Shown here one piece after another: positions 7,314 to 15,440 of a stretch of 35,480 bases of DNA. The notes under the pieces were generated by a model. It was not told the origin of the DNA, did no database searches, and saw nothing but the letters and a program-made list of their open reading frames with translations. The position numbers and the translations under genes were made by a program. Origin of the DNA: Clostridia bacterium (GTDB taxonomy: Bacteria > Bacillota > Clostridia > Oscillospirales > CAG-272). The number at the start of each line of letters is the position of its first letter. Within the stretch, counting starts at the first letter, position 1. The stretch spans positions 1-35,480 of the forward strand of contig JAFTBN010000045.1 in assembly GCA_017455185.1 (NCBI GenBank), written 5' to 3'.

Positions 7314-7343
7314 CAGTTGAACATTTGAATAATTGTTCAACTG
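7314..7343 (-). promoter_or_regulatory. ArsR/SmtB-type operator
   Basis: Two overlapping symmetries: a perfect 10-bp inverted repeat (CAGTTGAACA at 7314-7323 with TGTTCAACTG at 7334-7343), and inside it a near-perfect TTGAA-6-TTCAA palindrome (7325-7340) of the family's known operator type. It begins at the expected transcription start and runs to the ribosome binding site of the regulator gene. Confidence 0.8.
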
Positions 7344-7348
7344 TTTGC

Positions 7349-7377
7349 ATTATACTCCGTTTCATACCGTGCGTCAA
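7349..7377 (-). promoter_or_regulatory. Promoter of the metal-resistance operon
   Basis: Minus-strand TTGACG (7372-7377), a 17-bp spacer and TATAAT (7349-7354). The operator follows immediately. Confidence 0.85.
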
Positions 7378-7485
7378 GAGGGAAACAGAAAAAAGTTTTT
7401 CAGGCCGGCGCAATTCTCTCCGCACTCTGTCCGGATGGCACGGGGGCGCCGGGGTGCAGTTAATAATATGTTCATTTTTTCAATT

Positions 7486-7491
7486 TATAAT
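7486..7491 (+). promoter_or_regulatory. Candidate -10 element of the activase-hisS transcript
   Basis: TATAAT in an AT-rich stretch, 33 nt upstream of the activase start. No convincing -35 hexamer is seen at 16-18 bp, so this is a tentative call. Confidence 0.4.
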
Positions 7492-7524
7492 AATCTGTTA
7501 GTTTAAACCCTTAAAAGGAACCCA

Positions 7525-10509
7525 ATGAACAATTTACAGATACAGATAAGAGAAGGAACCTACGCGGGAATCGACATCGGGTCCACGACGGCCAAACTGG
7601 TTGTGGTGGAGAACGGTGTATGCGTATATTCCAAATATGAGCGACATTTTTCTCAGGTCCGTCAAAAAACCAAGGAGATGCTTCTTGCGGCTGAATCCTT
7701 CCTGAAGGGGAAGCAGATCGGCGTTTCCGTGTCGGGCTCTGCCGGCATGGGGATGGCGAAAGCGGCAGGGCTGCCGTTTGTCCAGGAAGTGTTTGCCACG
7801 GGTGAAGTGGTCCGGTTGCTCGAACCCGACACGGGCGCGGTGATTGAACTGGGCGGGGAAGACGCGAAGATCATCTTTTTCGCCGGCGGTATGGACGAAC
7901 GGATGAACGGGACCTGCGCAGGCGGAACCGGCGCGTTTATCGACCAGATGGCCACCTTGCTCAACGTCACCGTGGAGGAGATGGACGAACTGTCCCTGAA
8001 GGCCGAGCGGATTTATCCCATTGCCTCCCGCTGCGGCGTTTTCGCCAAAACCGACATTCAGCCGCTGCTGAACCAGGGGGCGAGAAAAGAGGACGTAGCC
8101 GCTTCCATTTATTATGCCGTGGTGAATCAGACGATTGCCGGCCTGGCACAGGGCCGGAAACTGGACGGAAAGATTATGTTTCTGGGCGGCCCGCTGTATT
8201 TCTGCCGGGGACTGCGCAAGGCTTTTGTGGACGTACTCAAGCTGAGCGAAGACCGGGCGGTGTTTCCGGAATACGGAAGGATCTCGGTTGCGCTCGGCGC
8301 GGCCGTATACGCCTCCGAAACCCAGAAGACGTTCAGCTACGAAGGTTTGCTGGACGCCATCGACCAGAGCATCCGGGAAAAGGTGCAGATTGCGCACGAC
8401 AGACCCCTGTTCGAATCGCAGGAGGAATACGACGCGTTCCTGACCGAGCACGCCAAGGCGTCGGTCCGGATGGCAGATCCCGCTGCTTACAGCGGCGACG
8501 CCTGGATCGGCATTGACTGCGGAAGCACCACCACCAAAGTGGTTCTTCTGGGGGAAGACGGGCAGATTCTGTATTCCTATTATTCTTCCAACCGGGGAAA
8601 TCCGATTGAAATCGTGAAAGGGTGCCTTCTTTCCATTTATGATCTTTTGCAGGACCGGATTGTTATCCGCGGCAGCGCCGTGACCGGTTACGGCGAAGAA
8701 CTGATTCGCCGCGCGTTCCATGTGGACGAAGGGATTGTCGAGACGCTGGCCCATTTCAATGCCGCCCGTTATTTCAATCCGGACGTCGATTTCATCCTGG
8801 ACATCGGCGGGCAGGACATCAAATGCTTCAAGATCCGGAACGGCGCCATAGACAGCATCATGCTCAACGAGGCATGTTCGTCCGGGTGCGGGTCGTTCAT
8901 TGAGACGTTTGCCCGCTCCATGGGATATGAAGTGGCCGAGTTTGCCCGGCTGGGGCTGTTCGCCAAAGCGCCGGTCCCCCTTGGAACCCGCTGCACCGTG
9001 TTCATGAATTCATCGGTCAAGCAGGCGCAGAAGGACGGCGCGAGCGTGGGGGATATCTCGGCGGGACTTTCGATGAGCGTGGTGAAAAACGCCATTTACA
9101 AAGTCATCCGGGCGCATTCCGCGTCCGAACTCGGAACGCACGTTGTGGTTCAGGGCGGAACGTTTCTCAATGACGCGATCCTGCGCAGCTTTGAAAGAGA
9201 AATCGGGCAGACCGTGGTCCGTCCGAACATAGCGGGCCTGATGGGAGCATACGGCGCGGCTCTGTATTCCAGGGAACTGGGCAAGGAGAAGTCCGGGCTT
9301 CTGAGCCGTGAGCAGCTGGAGCAGTTTACACACACTTCCCGCGGGGCGGTTTGCAAAGGCTGTACGAATCACTGTCAGCTGACCATCAACCTGTTTAACG
9401 GAAACGAACGTCTGGTCTCGGGCAACCGGTGTGAAAAGGGTGCCGGCATGGCGCCTGGCACGTATGAGGTGCTTCCGAATCTGCATCAGTTCAAGCGCGA
9501 CGCGTTCGAGCAAATGGCCAAGGACCCTGGGCAGGCAAAAAGAGGAACCGTCGGGCTGCCGATGGCATTGGGCATGTTTGAACTGATGCCGATGTGGCGG
9601 GCGTTCTTCCGTCATCTGGGGTATGCCGTGGTTCTGTCCGGCCCGTCGACGAGAGCCCTGTACGCAAAGGGACAGTTCAGCATTCCGTCCGACACGGCCT
9701 GCTATCCGGCCAAAATCATGCACGGACATATGGAGGACCTGATTGAAAAAGGCGTGGATGCCATTTTCTATCCCGCTCTGACCTACAACATGGATGAAAA
9801 GGCGGGGGACAACCATTACAACTGTCCGGTGGTGGCTTACTATTCCGAACTACTGGCCGGAAACATGGATTCGCTTTCCAAGGTTGATTTCTGGTATCCG
9901 TATCTGAACATCAACAGCGAGAAGGAACTGAGTGAGGAACTCTTCCGGTTCCTTTCCGGGAAGCAACCGGACAAGAAGATTACCAGATCGGAAGTCCGTG
10001 AAGCGGTGCGCTATGCCCGCGGCGAGTACCAAAATTGGATGGACCGGATTTATAAAGAGGGGCTTGAGGCACTGGCCTATGCCCGCCGAACCGGGCACAG
10101 GGTGTTGATATTGGCCGGACGTCCTTATCATGTGGATTCCGAAATCGGGCACGGTATCGATAAGCTGGCGACATCTTTGGGCTTTGTCGTGGTCAGCGAG
10201 GACAGCGTGGCGCAGCTGGCGCAACCGTTCCGCGTTCACGTCCTGAATCAATGGACGTATCATTCCCGCCTGTACCGCGCCGCGCGGTTTGCGACCGAGA
10301 ATCCGGATGTGGAACTGGTTCAGCTGGTCTCCTTCGGGTGCGGCGTCGACGCGATTACGACGGATGAGGTCCGTTCCATCCTGGAGACGAACGGCCGTCT
10401 TTATACACAAATCAAAATTGACGAGATTACCAATCTCGGTGCGGTGCGGATCCGTCTGCGCAGCCTGATCGGCGCGCTGGACGCCGCGAAGTCATTAAAA
10501 GAAGAATAG
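7525..10509 (+). CDS. Two-domain acyl-CoA dehydratase activase (BadF/BadG/BcrA/BcrD ATPase family) with C-terminal DUF2229-like part
   Basis: 994 residues. Members of this ASKHA ATPase family use ATP to push an electron from a [4Fe-4S] cluster into 2-hydroxyacyl-CoA dehydratases or benzoyl-CoA reductases. Two copies of the activator domain are visible, each with a phosphate loop (GIDIGSTTAK near residue 16, GIDCGSTTTK near 329). Each also has a Cys pair with identical spacing: Cys131 and Cys170, and Cys451 and Cys490, 39 apart, as I recall for the cluster ligands of HgdC. A CxxCxxxC cluster (610, 613, 617, then Cys636) begins the C-terminal part, which resembles DUF2229. In relatives the partner domain is often fused to give about 1,400 residues. 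Here it is a separate gene 12 nt downstream. Confidence 0.88.
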   Translation: MNNLQIQIREGTYAGIDIGSTTAKLVVVENGVCVYSKYERHFSQVRQKTKEMLLAAESFLKGKQIGVSVSGSAGMGMAKAAGLPFVQEVFATGEVVRLLEPDTGAVIELGGEDAKIIFFAGGMDERMNGTCAGGTGAFIDQMATLLNVTVEEMDELSLKAERIYPIASRCGVFAKTDIQPLLNQGARKEDVAASIYYAVVNQTIAGLAQGRKLDGKIMFLGGPLYFCRGLRKAFVDVLKLSEDRAVFPEYGRISVALGAAVYASETQKTFSYEGLLDAIDQSIREKVQIAHDRPLFESQEEYDAFLTEHAKASVRMADPAAYSGDAWIGIDCGSTTTKVVLLGEDGQILYSYYSSNRGNPIEIVKGCLLSIYDLLQDRIVIRGSAVTGYGEELIRRAFHVDEGIVETLAHFNAARYFNPDVDFILDIGGQDIKCFKIRNGAIDSIMLNEACSSGCGSFIETFARSMGYEVAEFARLGLFAKAPVPLGTRCTVFMNSSVKQAQKDGASVGDISAGLSMSVVKNAIYKVIRAHSASELGTHVVVQGGTFLNDAILRSFEREIGQTVVRPNIAGLMGAYGAALYSRELGKEKSGLLSREQLEQFTHTSRGAVCKGCTNHCQLTINLFNGNERLVSGNRCEKGAGMAPGTYEVLPNLHQFKRDAFEQMAKDPGQAKRGTVGLPMALGMFELMPMWRAFFRHLGYAVVLSGPSTRALYAKGQFSIPSDTACYPAKIMHGHMEDLIEKGVDAIFYPALTYNMDEKAGDNHYNCPVVAYYSELLAGNMDSLSKVDFWYPYLNINSEKELSEELFRFLSGKQPDKKITRSEVREAVRYARGEYQNWMDRIYKEGLEALAYARRTGHRVLILAGRPYHVDSEIGHGIDKLATSLGFVVVSEDSVAQLAQPFRVHVLNQWTYHSRLYRAARFATENPDVELVQLVSFGCGVDAITTDEVRSILETNGRLYTQIKIDEITNLGAVRIRLRSLIGALDAAKSLKEE

Positions 10510-10521
10510 GAATTTGTTGTC

Positions 10522-11847
10522 GTGAAGAAGAAAAAAGAAAGTGAAAAGCCCGGGCAGAATGCGTGCAGCTGCGCGATGTGCCCGGCTTACGAAGAAGAGG
10601 TGAAGCGCGTCCTTTTTACCGAGGAGATGCGCCAAACGCATACCATTCTTTTGCCGACGATGCTTCCCAGACATTTCAAGATCATTTCCGCCATCTTCCA
10701 TCATTTCGGGTACAACACCGAAATATTGGACGACGGGCTGAACGGAGACAGCCGTCAGGTGATTGAAGCCGGGCTGGCCAATGTACACAACGACACCTGC
10801 TATCCGGCTCTGCTGATCATCGGGCAGATGCTGACCGCTCTGAAGAGCGGACGGTACGACACGCACAAGGTTGCGCTGCTCCTGCCTCAGACGGGCGGAG
10901 GCTGCCGGGCATCCAATTACATCTTCCTTGCCCGGAAAGCTCTGAAGAAGGCCGGATTTGAATACGTCCCGATCATTTCACTGAATTTCTCGGGACTGGA
11001 GGACAATCCCGGTTTTAAGATTACGCTTCCGATGCTCCGGCCTGCCATGTACGGCATTCTTTACGGCGATCTGCTGATGTGGCTGGTCAACCAGTGCAAG
11101 CCCTATGAGGTTGAACCGGGTTCAACCGAAAAACTGGCGGACGAGTGGAGCGACCGGATTGTGAAGCAGCTTGAGGCAAAACGGATCTCCTATCGGGCCG
11201 TCCGGCAGAACTACGCGCAGATTGTGAAAGATTTTGCCGCTTTGCCCAAGACCGGAGAGAAAAAGGTGCGGGTCGGCATCGTGGGTGAAATCTTCGTGAA
11301 GTTCTCGCCCCTGGGCAACAACGACCTGGAGAAATTTCTAATCGACGAGGGCGCCGAGACCGTGATGGCGGGTTTGCTGGATTTCATCCTGTATTGCATC
11401 GTAAACCCGATGATCGATTTCAAACTGTACGGCTTTTCCCGGAAAACGGCTGCCGTTTACCGGCTGGTTTACCGGTATGCTCTGAAGAAACAGCGGGATA
11501 TGGCAAAGGCGGTCCGGGAGAACAGCGATTTCCATGTTCCGGGTGATTTTGAAAAAACCAGGAAACTCATTCAGGGCATCATCGGCGAGGGCGTGAAAAT
11601 GGGAGAGGGCTGGCTTCTGACCGCTGAGATGATGGAACTGATCGAGAGCGGAGCCGAGAACGTGGTCATCACCCAGCCCTTCGGCTGCCTGCCGAACCAT
11701 ATCGTGGGCAAAGGAATGATGAAGCCGGTCAAGGAAAGATATCCGCATGCGAACCTGGTGGCGATTGATTACGATTCGGGCGCCACGAAAATCAATCAGG
11801 AGAATCGGCTGAAGCTGATGCTGGCCAATGCACGGCTCAAACAATGA
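10522..11847 (+). CDS. HgdB-like / acyl-CoA dehydratase activase-related protein
   Basis: 441 residues from a GTG, with AGGAA a short distance upstream. The sequence continues where the fused relatives of the upstream activase continue: Cys-rich start (CSCAMC), LLPTMLPRH, NDTCYPA, LPQTGGGCRASNY, VGEIFVKFSPLGNNDLE and TQPFGCLPNHIVGKG. These Cys positions (CYP, GGGC, GC in FGCLPNH) are the kind that hold Fe-S clusters in dehydratase B-type subunits. No true substrate-specific dehydratase alpha/beta pair lies nearby, so the reaction is unknown. It is co-directional with, and tightly packed between, the activase and hisS (14 nt to hisS). Confidence 0.82.
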   Translation: MKKKKESEKPGQNACSCAMCPAYEEEVKRVLFTEEMRQTHTILLPTMLPRHFKIISAIFHHFGYNTEILDDGLNGDSRQVIEAGLANVHNDTCYPALLIIGQMLTALKSGRYDTHKVALLLPQTGGGCRASNYIFLARKALKKAGFEYVPIISLNFSGLEDNPGFKITLPMLRPAMYGILYGDLLMWLVNQCKPYEVEPGSTEKLADEWSDRIVKQLEAKRISYRAVRQNYAQIVKDFAALPKTGEKKVRVGIVGEIFVKFSPLGNNDLEKFLIDEGAETVMAGLLDFILYCIVNPMIDFKLYGFSRKTAAVYRLVYRYALKKQRDMAKAVRENSDFHVPGDFEKTRKLIQGIIGEGVKMGEGWLLTAEMMELIESGAENVVITQPFGCLPNHIVGKGMMKPVKERYPHANLVAIDYDSGATKINQENRLKLMLANARLKQ

Positions 11848-11861
11848 AAGGGGACATTTGA

Positions 11862-13217
11862 ATGGGGACAAAAATACAACCGAGGACATTGCCGGGCTTT
11901 ATGGAGCTGTTGCCCGGAACGCAGCAGGTCTTTGAAAAAATCCGCTCGGTTCTGGAGGAAGTCTACCGCCTGTATGGCTTTTTGCCGCTGGATACACCTG
12001 TTTTGGAATCCTCCGAAATCCTCCTGGCCAAGGCCGGAGGCGAAACCGAGAAGCAGATTTACCGTTTTTCCAAGGGGGACAGCGACCTGACCATGAGGTT
12101 CGATCTGACTGTTCCGCTGGCGAAATACGTGGCTTTGCACGCCGGAGAACTCGTTTTTCCGTTCCGTCGGTATCAGATTGGCAAGGTGTACCGCGGCGAG
12201 AGAGCCCAGAGAGGACGCTTCCGTGAATTCTATCAGGCGGACATCGACATCATCGGAGACGGAAAACTGTCGGTCTACCACGACGCGGAGATTCCGAGCG
12301 TGATGTATGAAATCTTCACGCGGCTCGGCCTGAAAGACTTTGTAATCCGGCTGAACAACCGCAAGATTCTTTCGGGCTTCTTCTCCTGGCTGGGAATTGG
12401 GGACAAAACCCAGGACGTGCTCAGGATTGTGGACAAAATCGACAAGATAGGGCGTGAAAAAGTGATCCAGGAAATGAGCGGGATCGGCGTCTCGGACGAG
12501 ATCTGCGGGAAGGTGATTGATTTCATCGGGTTCCGCGGCTCCAATGAGGAAGTGGAAGCGCTTCTGAACCGATACGCGGGCTGCAACGAACTATATGACG
12601 AAGGTGTTCGGGAACTGGGGGACGTGCTGCGTGCCATCTCCTCGTTCGGAGTGCCGAAGGAAGCGTTCGCCGTGGATCTGTCCATTGCAAGAGGACTGGA
12701 TTATTACACGGGTACGGTGTACGAAACCACGCTGCTCAAGCATCCCGAAATCGGAAGCATCTGTTCGGGCGGACGGTATGACAATCTGGCTGAATACTAT
12801 ACGGACCGCAAACTGCCGGGCGTCGGTATGTCAATCGGGTTGACTCGTCTGTTCTTCATTCTCAACGAACGGGAGTATCTGTCCGGGCAGTTCAAGGCTC
12901 CCGCCGACGTGATGATTCTTCCCATGACAGAGGATATGGCTCCCGCCATCTCTCTTTCTTCCCGCCTGCGCGCTGAAAAAATCCGGACGCAGATCTGTCT
13001 GGAAGAGGGCAAGTTCAAGACCAAAATCCATTACGCGGACCGGCTGGGCGTGCGGTATGTGCTGTTTCTGGGTGAGGATGAAATCCGAAGCGGAATGTAT
13101 GCGCTCAAGGATATGCAGACGGGCGAGCAAAAGTCGCTCTCGTTTGAGGATTGCGTGAAAACGGTTCGCGCGATGCAGAATGAGGTGAACAACTCTCCCA
13201 TCGTAATAATGGAATAA
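11862..13217 (+). CDS. hisS: Histidyl-tRNA synthetase, eukaryote-like type
   Basis: 451 residues. Class II synthetase motifs are visible: FDLTVPLAKYVA, the motif 2 region VYRGERAQRGRFREFYQADID, the histidine-binding ARGLDYYTGTVYE, SGGRYDNL, and motif 3 GVGMSIGLTRLF. The N-terminal PRTLPGFMELLPG in place of the usual KGTRD.LP, and FDLTVPLAKYV in place of RPEGT...R, are features of the eukaryotic/archaeal-like HisRS lineage, which some bacteria carry. The C-terminal anticodon-binding domain starts near residue 345. AAAGGGG precedes the ATG. The gene ends the activase transcript at a strong terminator. Confidence 0.93.
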   Translation: MGTKIQPRTLPGFMELLPGTQQVFEKIRSVLEEVYRLYGFLPLDTPVLESSEILLAKAGGETEKQIYRFSKGDSDLTMRFDLTVPLAKYVALHAGELVFPFRRYQIGKVYRGERAQRGRFREFYQADIDIIGDGKLSVYHDAEIPSVMYEIFTRLGLKDFVIRLNNRKILSGFFSWLGIGDKTQDVLRIVDKIDKIGREKVIQEMSGIGVSDEICGKVIDFIGFRGSNEEVEALLNRYAGCNELYDEGVRELGDVLRAISSFGVPKEAFAVDLSIARGLDYYTGTVYETTLLKHPEIGSICSGGRYDNLAEYYTDRKLPGVGMSIGLTRLFFILNEREYLSGQFKAPADVMILPMTEDMAPAISLSSRLRAEKIRTQICLEEGKFKTKIHYADRLGVRYVLFLGEDEIRSGMYALKDMQTGEQKSLSFEDCVKTVRAMQNEVNNSPIVIME

Positions 13218-13254
13218 CATAAAAATTAAATTATAACCGAAAAATGATTATGAG

Positions 13255-13293
13255 AACAGGGGGCGGATCGAGAGGATCCGTCCCCTGTTTTTA
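13255..13293 (+). terminator. Rho-independent terminator after hisS
   Basis: A 15-bp stem (AACAGGGGGCGGATC with GATCCGTCCCCTGTT, one G-U pair), a loop of about 5 nt and a T-run on the plus strand. Confidence 0.93.
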
Positions 13294-13303
13294 TCCGGTT
13301 CCC

Positions 13304-13345
13304 AAAAAACGCCCCGGCGGCCGGTGAGCCGTTTCGGGGCGTTTT
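13304..13345 (-). terminator. Terminator of the minus-strand regulator/membrane pair
   Basis: An 11-bp stem (AAAACGCCCCG with CGGGGCGTTTT) with a further small GC stem in the loop. On the minus strand it is followed by TTTTTT. It lies directly after the stop of the regulator gene. Confidence 0.88.
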
Positions 13346-13356
13346 GGATGGTGAGG

Positions 13357-13911
13357 TCAATCTTCCTCCTGGCCTTCGTTGTTCCGAATGACGCGCCGTG
13401 CCTGTTCCACAAGTCTGTCTCGCAGCCAGCCCGGCGTGAGGATGGTCACATCGGAATGCACGGCCAGCACGGCGGCCAGGAAGTGGTCTATGCTGTGGAA
13501 TTCGCATTCGTAGCGATTGGTCATTTTGCGTTCCCGGATGTATCGGTTCAGTTCGATGACGCCGATGCGTTCCTTGATTTCCAGCGTAGCCGTATAGGGA
13601 ATCTGGAGCTGGATTACGGTCTTGTCTCCGGCTTCGGTGGTGATCTGTCCTTCGTCGTCCATCATGGTTTCGTCGTTCTGCGTAGTGATGACCGAAGGAA
13701 GGGCGTAAGGGGACAGATAATAGTAACCCCGTTTCTTGGCCAGATAGGCCAGGGGCGCGCCGAGCTGATCCCGAAGATATTCGATGTCACGCTGGGCCTG
13801 CCGTCGGGAAATCCGGAATTTTTCGGACAGGGACTGGGCGTTCGGATAGGCCATGGACTGTATTTTCTTGTGCAGCCATTGGATGCGCGTGGTGGAGGAA
13901 ATGCCGATCAT
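13357..13911 (-). CDS. Compact HTH regulator with WYL-type C-terminal extension but no visible WYL core
   Basis: 184 residues. Residues 1-65 form a winged helix of the DeoR/YafY kind (RIQWLHKKIQS, AQSLSEKFRISRRQAQRDIEYLRDQL, wing KKRGYYYLSP). The C-terminal part (about 95-178: LQIPYTATLEIKER, FHSIDHFLAAVLAV, ILTPGWLRDRLVEQARRVI) resembles the WCX extension that closes WYL-domain regulators. Typical relatives are about 300 residues with an Sm-like WYL ligand domain between the two. Here only about 30 residues separate them, so that domain appears absent. The start overlaps the stop of the upstream membrane gene by 4 nt (ATGA), so the pair is translationally coupled. Confidence 0.72.
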   Translation of the reverse strand: MIGISSTTRIQWLHKKIQSMAYPNAQSLSEKFRISRRQAQRDIEYLRDQLGAPLAYLAKKRGYYYLSPYALPSVITTQNDETMMDDEGQITTEAGDKTVIQLQIPYTATLEIKERIGVIELNRYIRERKMTNRYECEFHSIDHFLAAVLAVHSDVTILTPGWLRDRLVEQARRVIRNNEGQEED

Positions 13912-14792
13912 TGGTCCGAACCCTCCGTATCCTGCGGCTCTTTCGGGTCAGGTTCCTCCGCTTTTTCGGCCTCGACCGGCTCTTTTCGAGGAAAGAGCGT
14001 GGCCTTCAGGGATGCGTAAAAGCAGAAGGCTCCGTGAATCAAAAGGGGAAGAAGGGCGACGTAAAAACGGCTGTAGGGGTCGCTCAGGACAATCTTTCCG
14101 TTGGGAAGCAGGGCGCAGACGACCAGCACAGGGGGCAGAAGCAAGACGCAAAGGGCTTTGGAAGCCAGATAGAGCTTTTCCCGCTTTTCGGCCAGAGTAT
14201 AGTGGGTTTGGGACAGGCTGTGCACCAATACGGCGGATACGGCGAAGCCGAGAATCTTCTTGATGTCGCTGTTCAGGGTGGTATGCCAGTCGAAGTAAGC
14301 AATGAGCAGCATGGTGCAGGCCCAGAGAATGGAAACGGTGTTCCGGACGAAGGTCAGGGCGGTCTTTGTGCTTTCCGGCAGATTCCAGAACGGAAGCAGG
14401 GCCGTAACAAGACCTGCAAAGAGGACCGTCAGAACAAGATGCGCCAGGGGCTGAAAACCTGAAAGACTCTGTGCCGTAAGCTGCATGGTCAGATCGAAGA
14501 GGAGACCTGCCAGAATCAGGAATTGCAGAACCGTATCAGCCTTTTCGGACGGCGCGGAAACGACAGGGCGGGGCGCTTCTTTACCCCGCAGGGCGAAAAG
14601 CGGATAGAGAACGGTGAAGAGAACGGCCAGGATCAGCAGAACAAGATACAGAATCTGCGGCCAGCCCAGGTCGAAATACCAGAGTTCTCCGTCAAAAAAA
14701 GAAGTGAACAATACGGCGAAGAGAATCACTTCGGCAAAAGCAACGCACAGCGGCACCAGAAAAATCGGGAAGAGCCTTTTATTGTTCTCCAT
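13908..14792 (-). CDS. Eight-helix integral membrane protein, unknown function
   Basis: 294 residues with about eight hydrophobic helices (near 8-32, 43-67, 86-108, 114-136, 147-165, 177-195, 208-230 and 242-264) and an acidic, proline-containing cytoplasmic tail (PVEAEKAEEPDPKEPQD) of about 25 residues. No catalytic motif or known transporter signature is visible. A GGAAAGGAG site precedes the ATG and a promoter lies about 40 nt upstream. The gene is first in a two-gene transcript with the small HTH regulator, which suggests regulator and membrane protein act together or that the regulator controls this operon. Confidence 0.7.
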   Translation of the reverse strand: MENNKRLFPIFLVPLCVAFAEVILFAVLFTSFFDGELWYFDLGWPQILYLVLLILAVLFTVLYPLFALRGKEAPRPVVSAPSEKADTVLQFLILAGLLFDLTMQLTAQSLSGFQPLAHLVLTVLFAGLVTALLPFWNLPESTKTALTFVRNTVSILWACTMLLIAYFDWHTTLNSDIKKILGFAVSAVLVHSLSQTHYTLAEKREKLYLASKALCVLLLPPVLVVCALLPNGKIVLSDPYSRFYVALLPLLIHGAFCFYASLKATLFPRKEPVEAEKAEEPDPKEPQDTEGSDQ

Positions 14793-14828
14793 TTCGCTCG
14801 CACTCCTTTCCTTTTATTTATATAGGCA

Positions 14829-14857
14829 ATTATAGCAGAAAATCGGTGGTAAAACAA
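14829..14857 (-). promoter_or_regulatory. Promoter of the membrane protein/regulator pair
   Basis: Minus-strand TTGTTT (14852-14857), 17-bp spacer, TATAAT (14829-14834). Confidence 0.7.
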
Positions 14858-14942
14858 GATACCATACAGGAAAAAACGGCCCCGGCGGCCCCGGATGAAG
14901 GGCAAAAAGAGTATTTTTCAGAAAAGAAGGCTCATTTTTTCG

Positions 14943-14971
14943 CCTGTTTGGCAGGTTCCGGGGCAAACAGG
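14943..14971. other. Inverted repeat in the divergent region upstream of the S10 operon
   Basis: CCTGTTTG-13 nt-CAAACAGG, a perfect 8-bp stem without a following T-run. No gene is visible between 14,858 and 15,101; this repeat and a GC-rich patch (14,876-14,894) are the only structure I see there. Confidence 0.35.
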
Positions 14972-15101
14972 ACTGTTTGGGCGTGTGGTGCCCGGACAAT
15001 TCTGTCATATCAGGAACCGTTTCTTTTTGAATTTAGGCATGTTGTACAAACAGGATTGCTGATTTCTGTGAAAGTTCTCTGTTTTACAGGAAAGAAAAAA
15101 G

Positions 15102-15130
15102 TTGAATAATCGGCCTTCTTGTGGTATAAT
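15102..15130 (+). promoter_or_regulatory. Main promoter of the S10-spc-alpha supercluster
   Basis: TTGAAT (15102-15107), 17-bp spacer, TATAAT (15125-15130). Transcription should start near 15137, about 300 nt before rpsJ. Confidence 0.85.
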
Positions 15131-15136
15131 GGCAAA

Positions 15137-15440
15137 GCTTGATGTGCGATGAAGCGGGAGGTTGCTGTTAGAGGACGCTTTAACAGGTAATTTCCGTGGA
15201 GTATGTCCGACAACCGGGCGAGTGTGTGAATTAGAATGACAGGCATTTTGTGCTTTCTTAATTCCCCGGAGTTTGCTCTGGCAGATGCTGATGCCAGGCA
15301 AAGTCCGTAATTTTACGGGAGCGAATGAAACACGAGACGCCGTGTACAGACTAAAATGCCACTTGACAAGCAAGTATTCCCATCTGTTACTACACACATG
15401 CGGGATGGGAACAACCCATACTTAGAAGGAGGCAAACCAA
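15137..15440 (+). promoter_or_regulatory. Long structured 5' leader of the ribosomal operon
   Basis: About 300 nt with no open gene but several local hairpins: CTGTTA/TAACAG (15165-15186), CTGGCA/TGCCAG (near 15280-15299), CCGTA/TACGG (15305-15318), ACACG/CGTGT (near 15330-15345), ACTTG/CAAGT (15361-15375), and an 8-bp TTCCCATC/GATGGGAA stem (15377-15411) just before the AGAAGGAGG ribosome binding site. Ribosomal operons are commonly autoregulated through such leaders (L4 on S10 in E. coli). Which protein binds here cannot be told from sequence. Confidence 0.6.

Noticed and set aside
7534-8754. 406-codon open frame antisense to the activase gene
   Set aside because: The plus-strand frame holds the ATPase and cysteine motifs. 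The antisense product is low-information.
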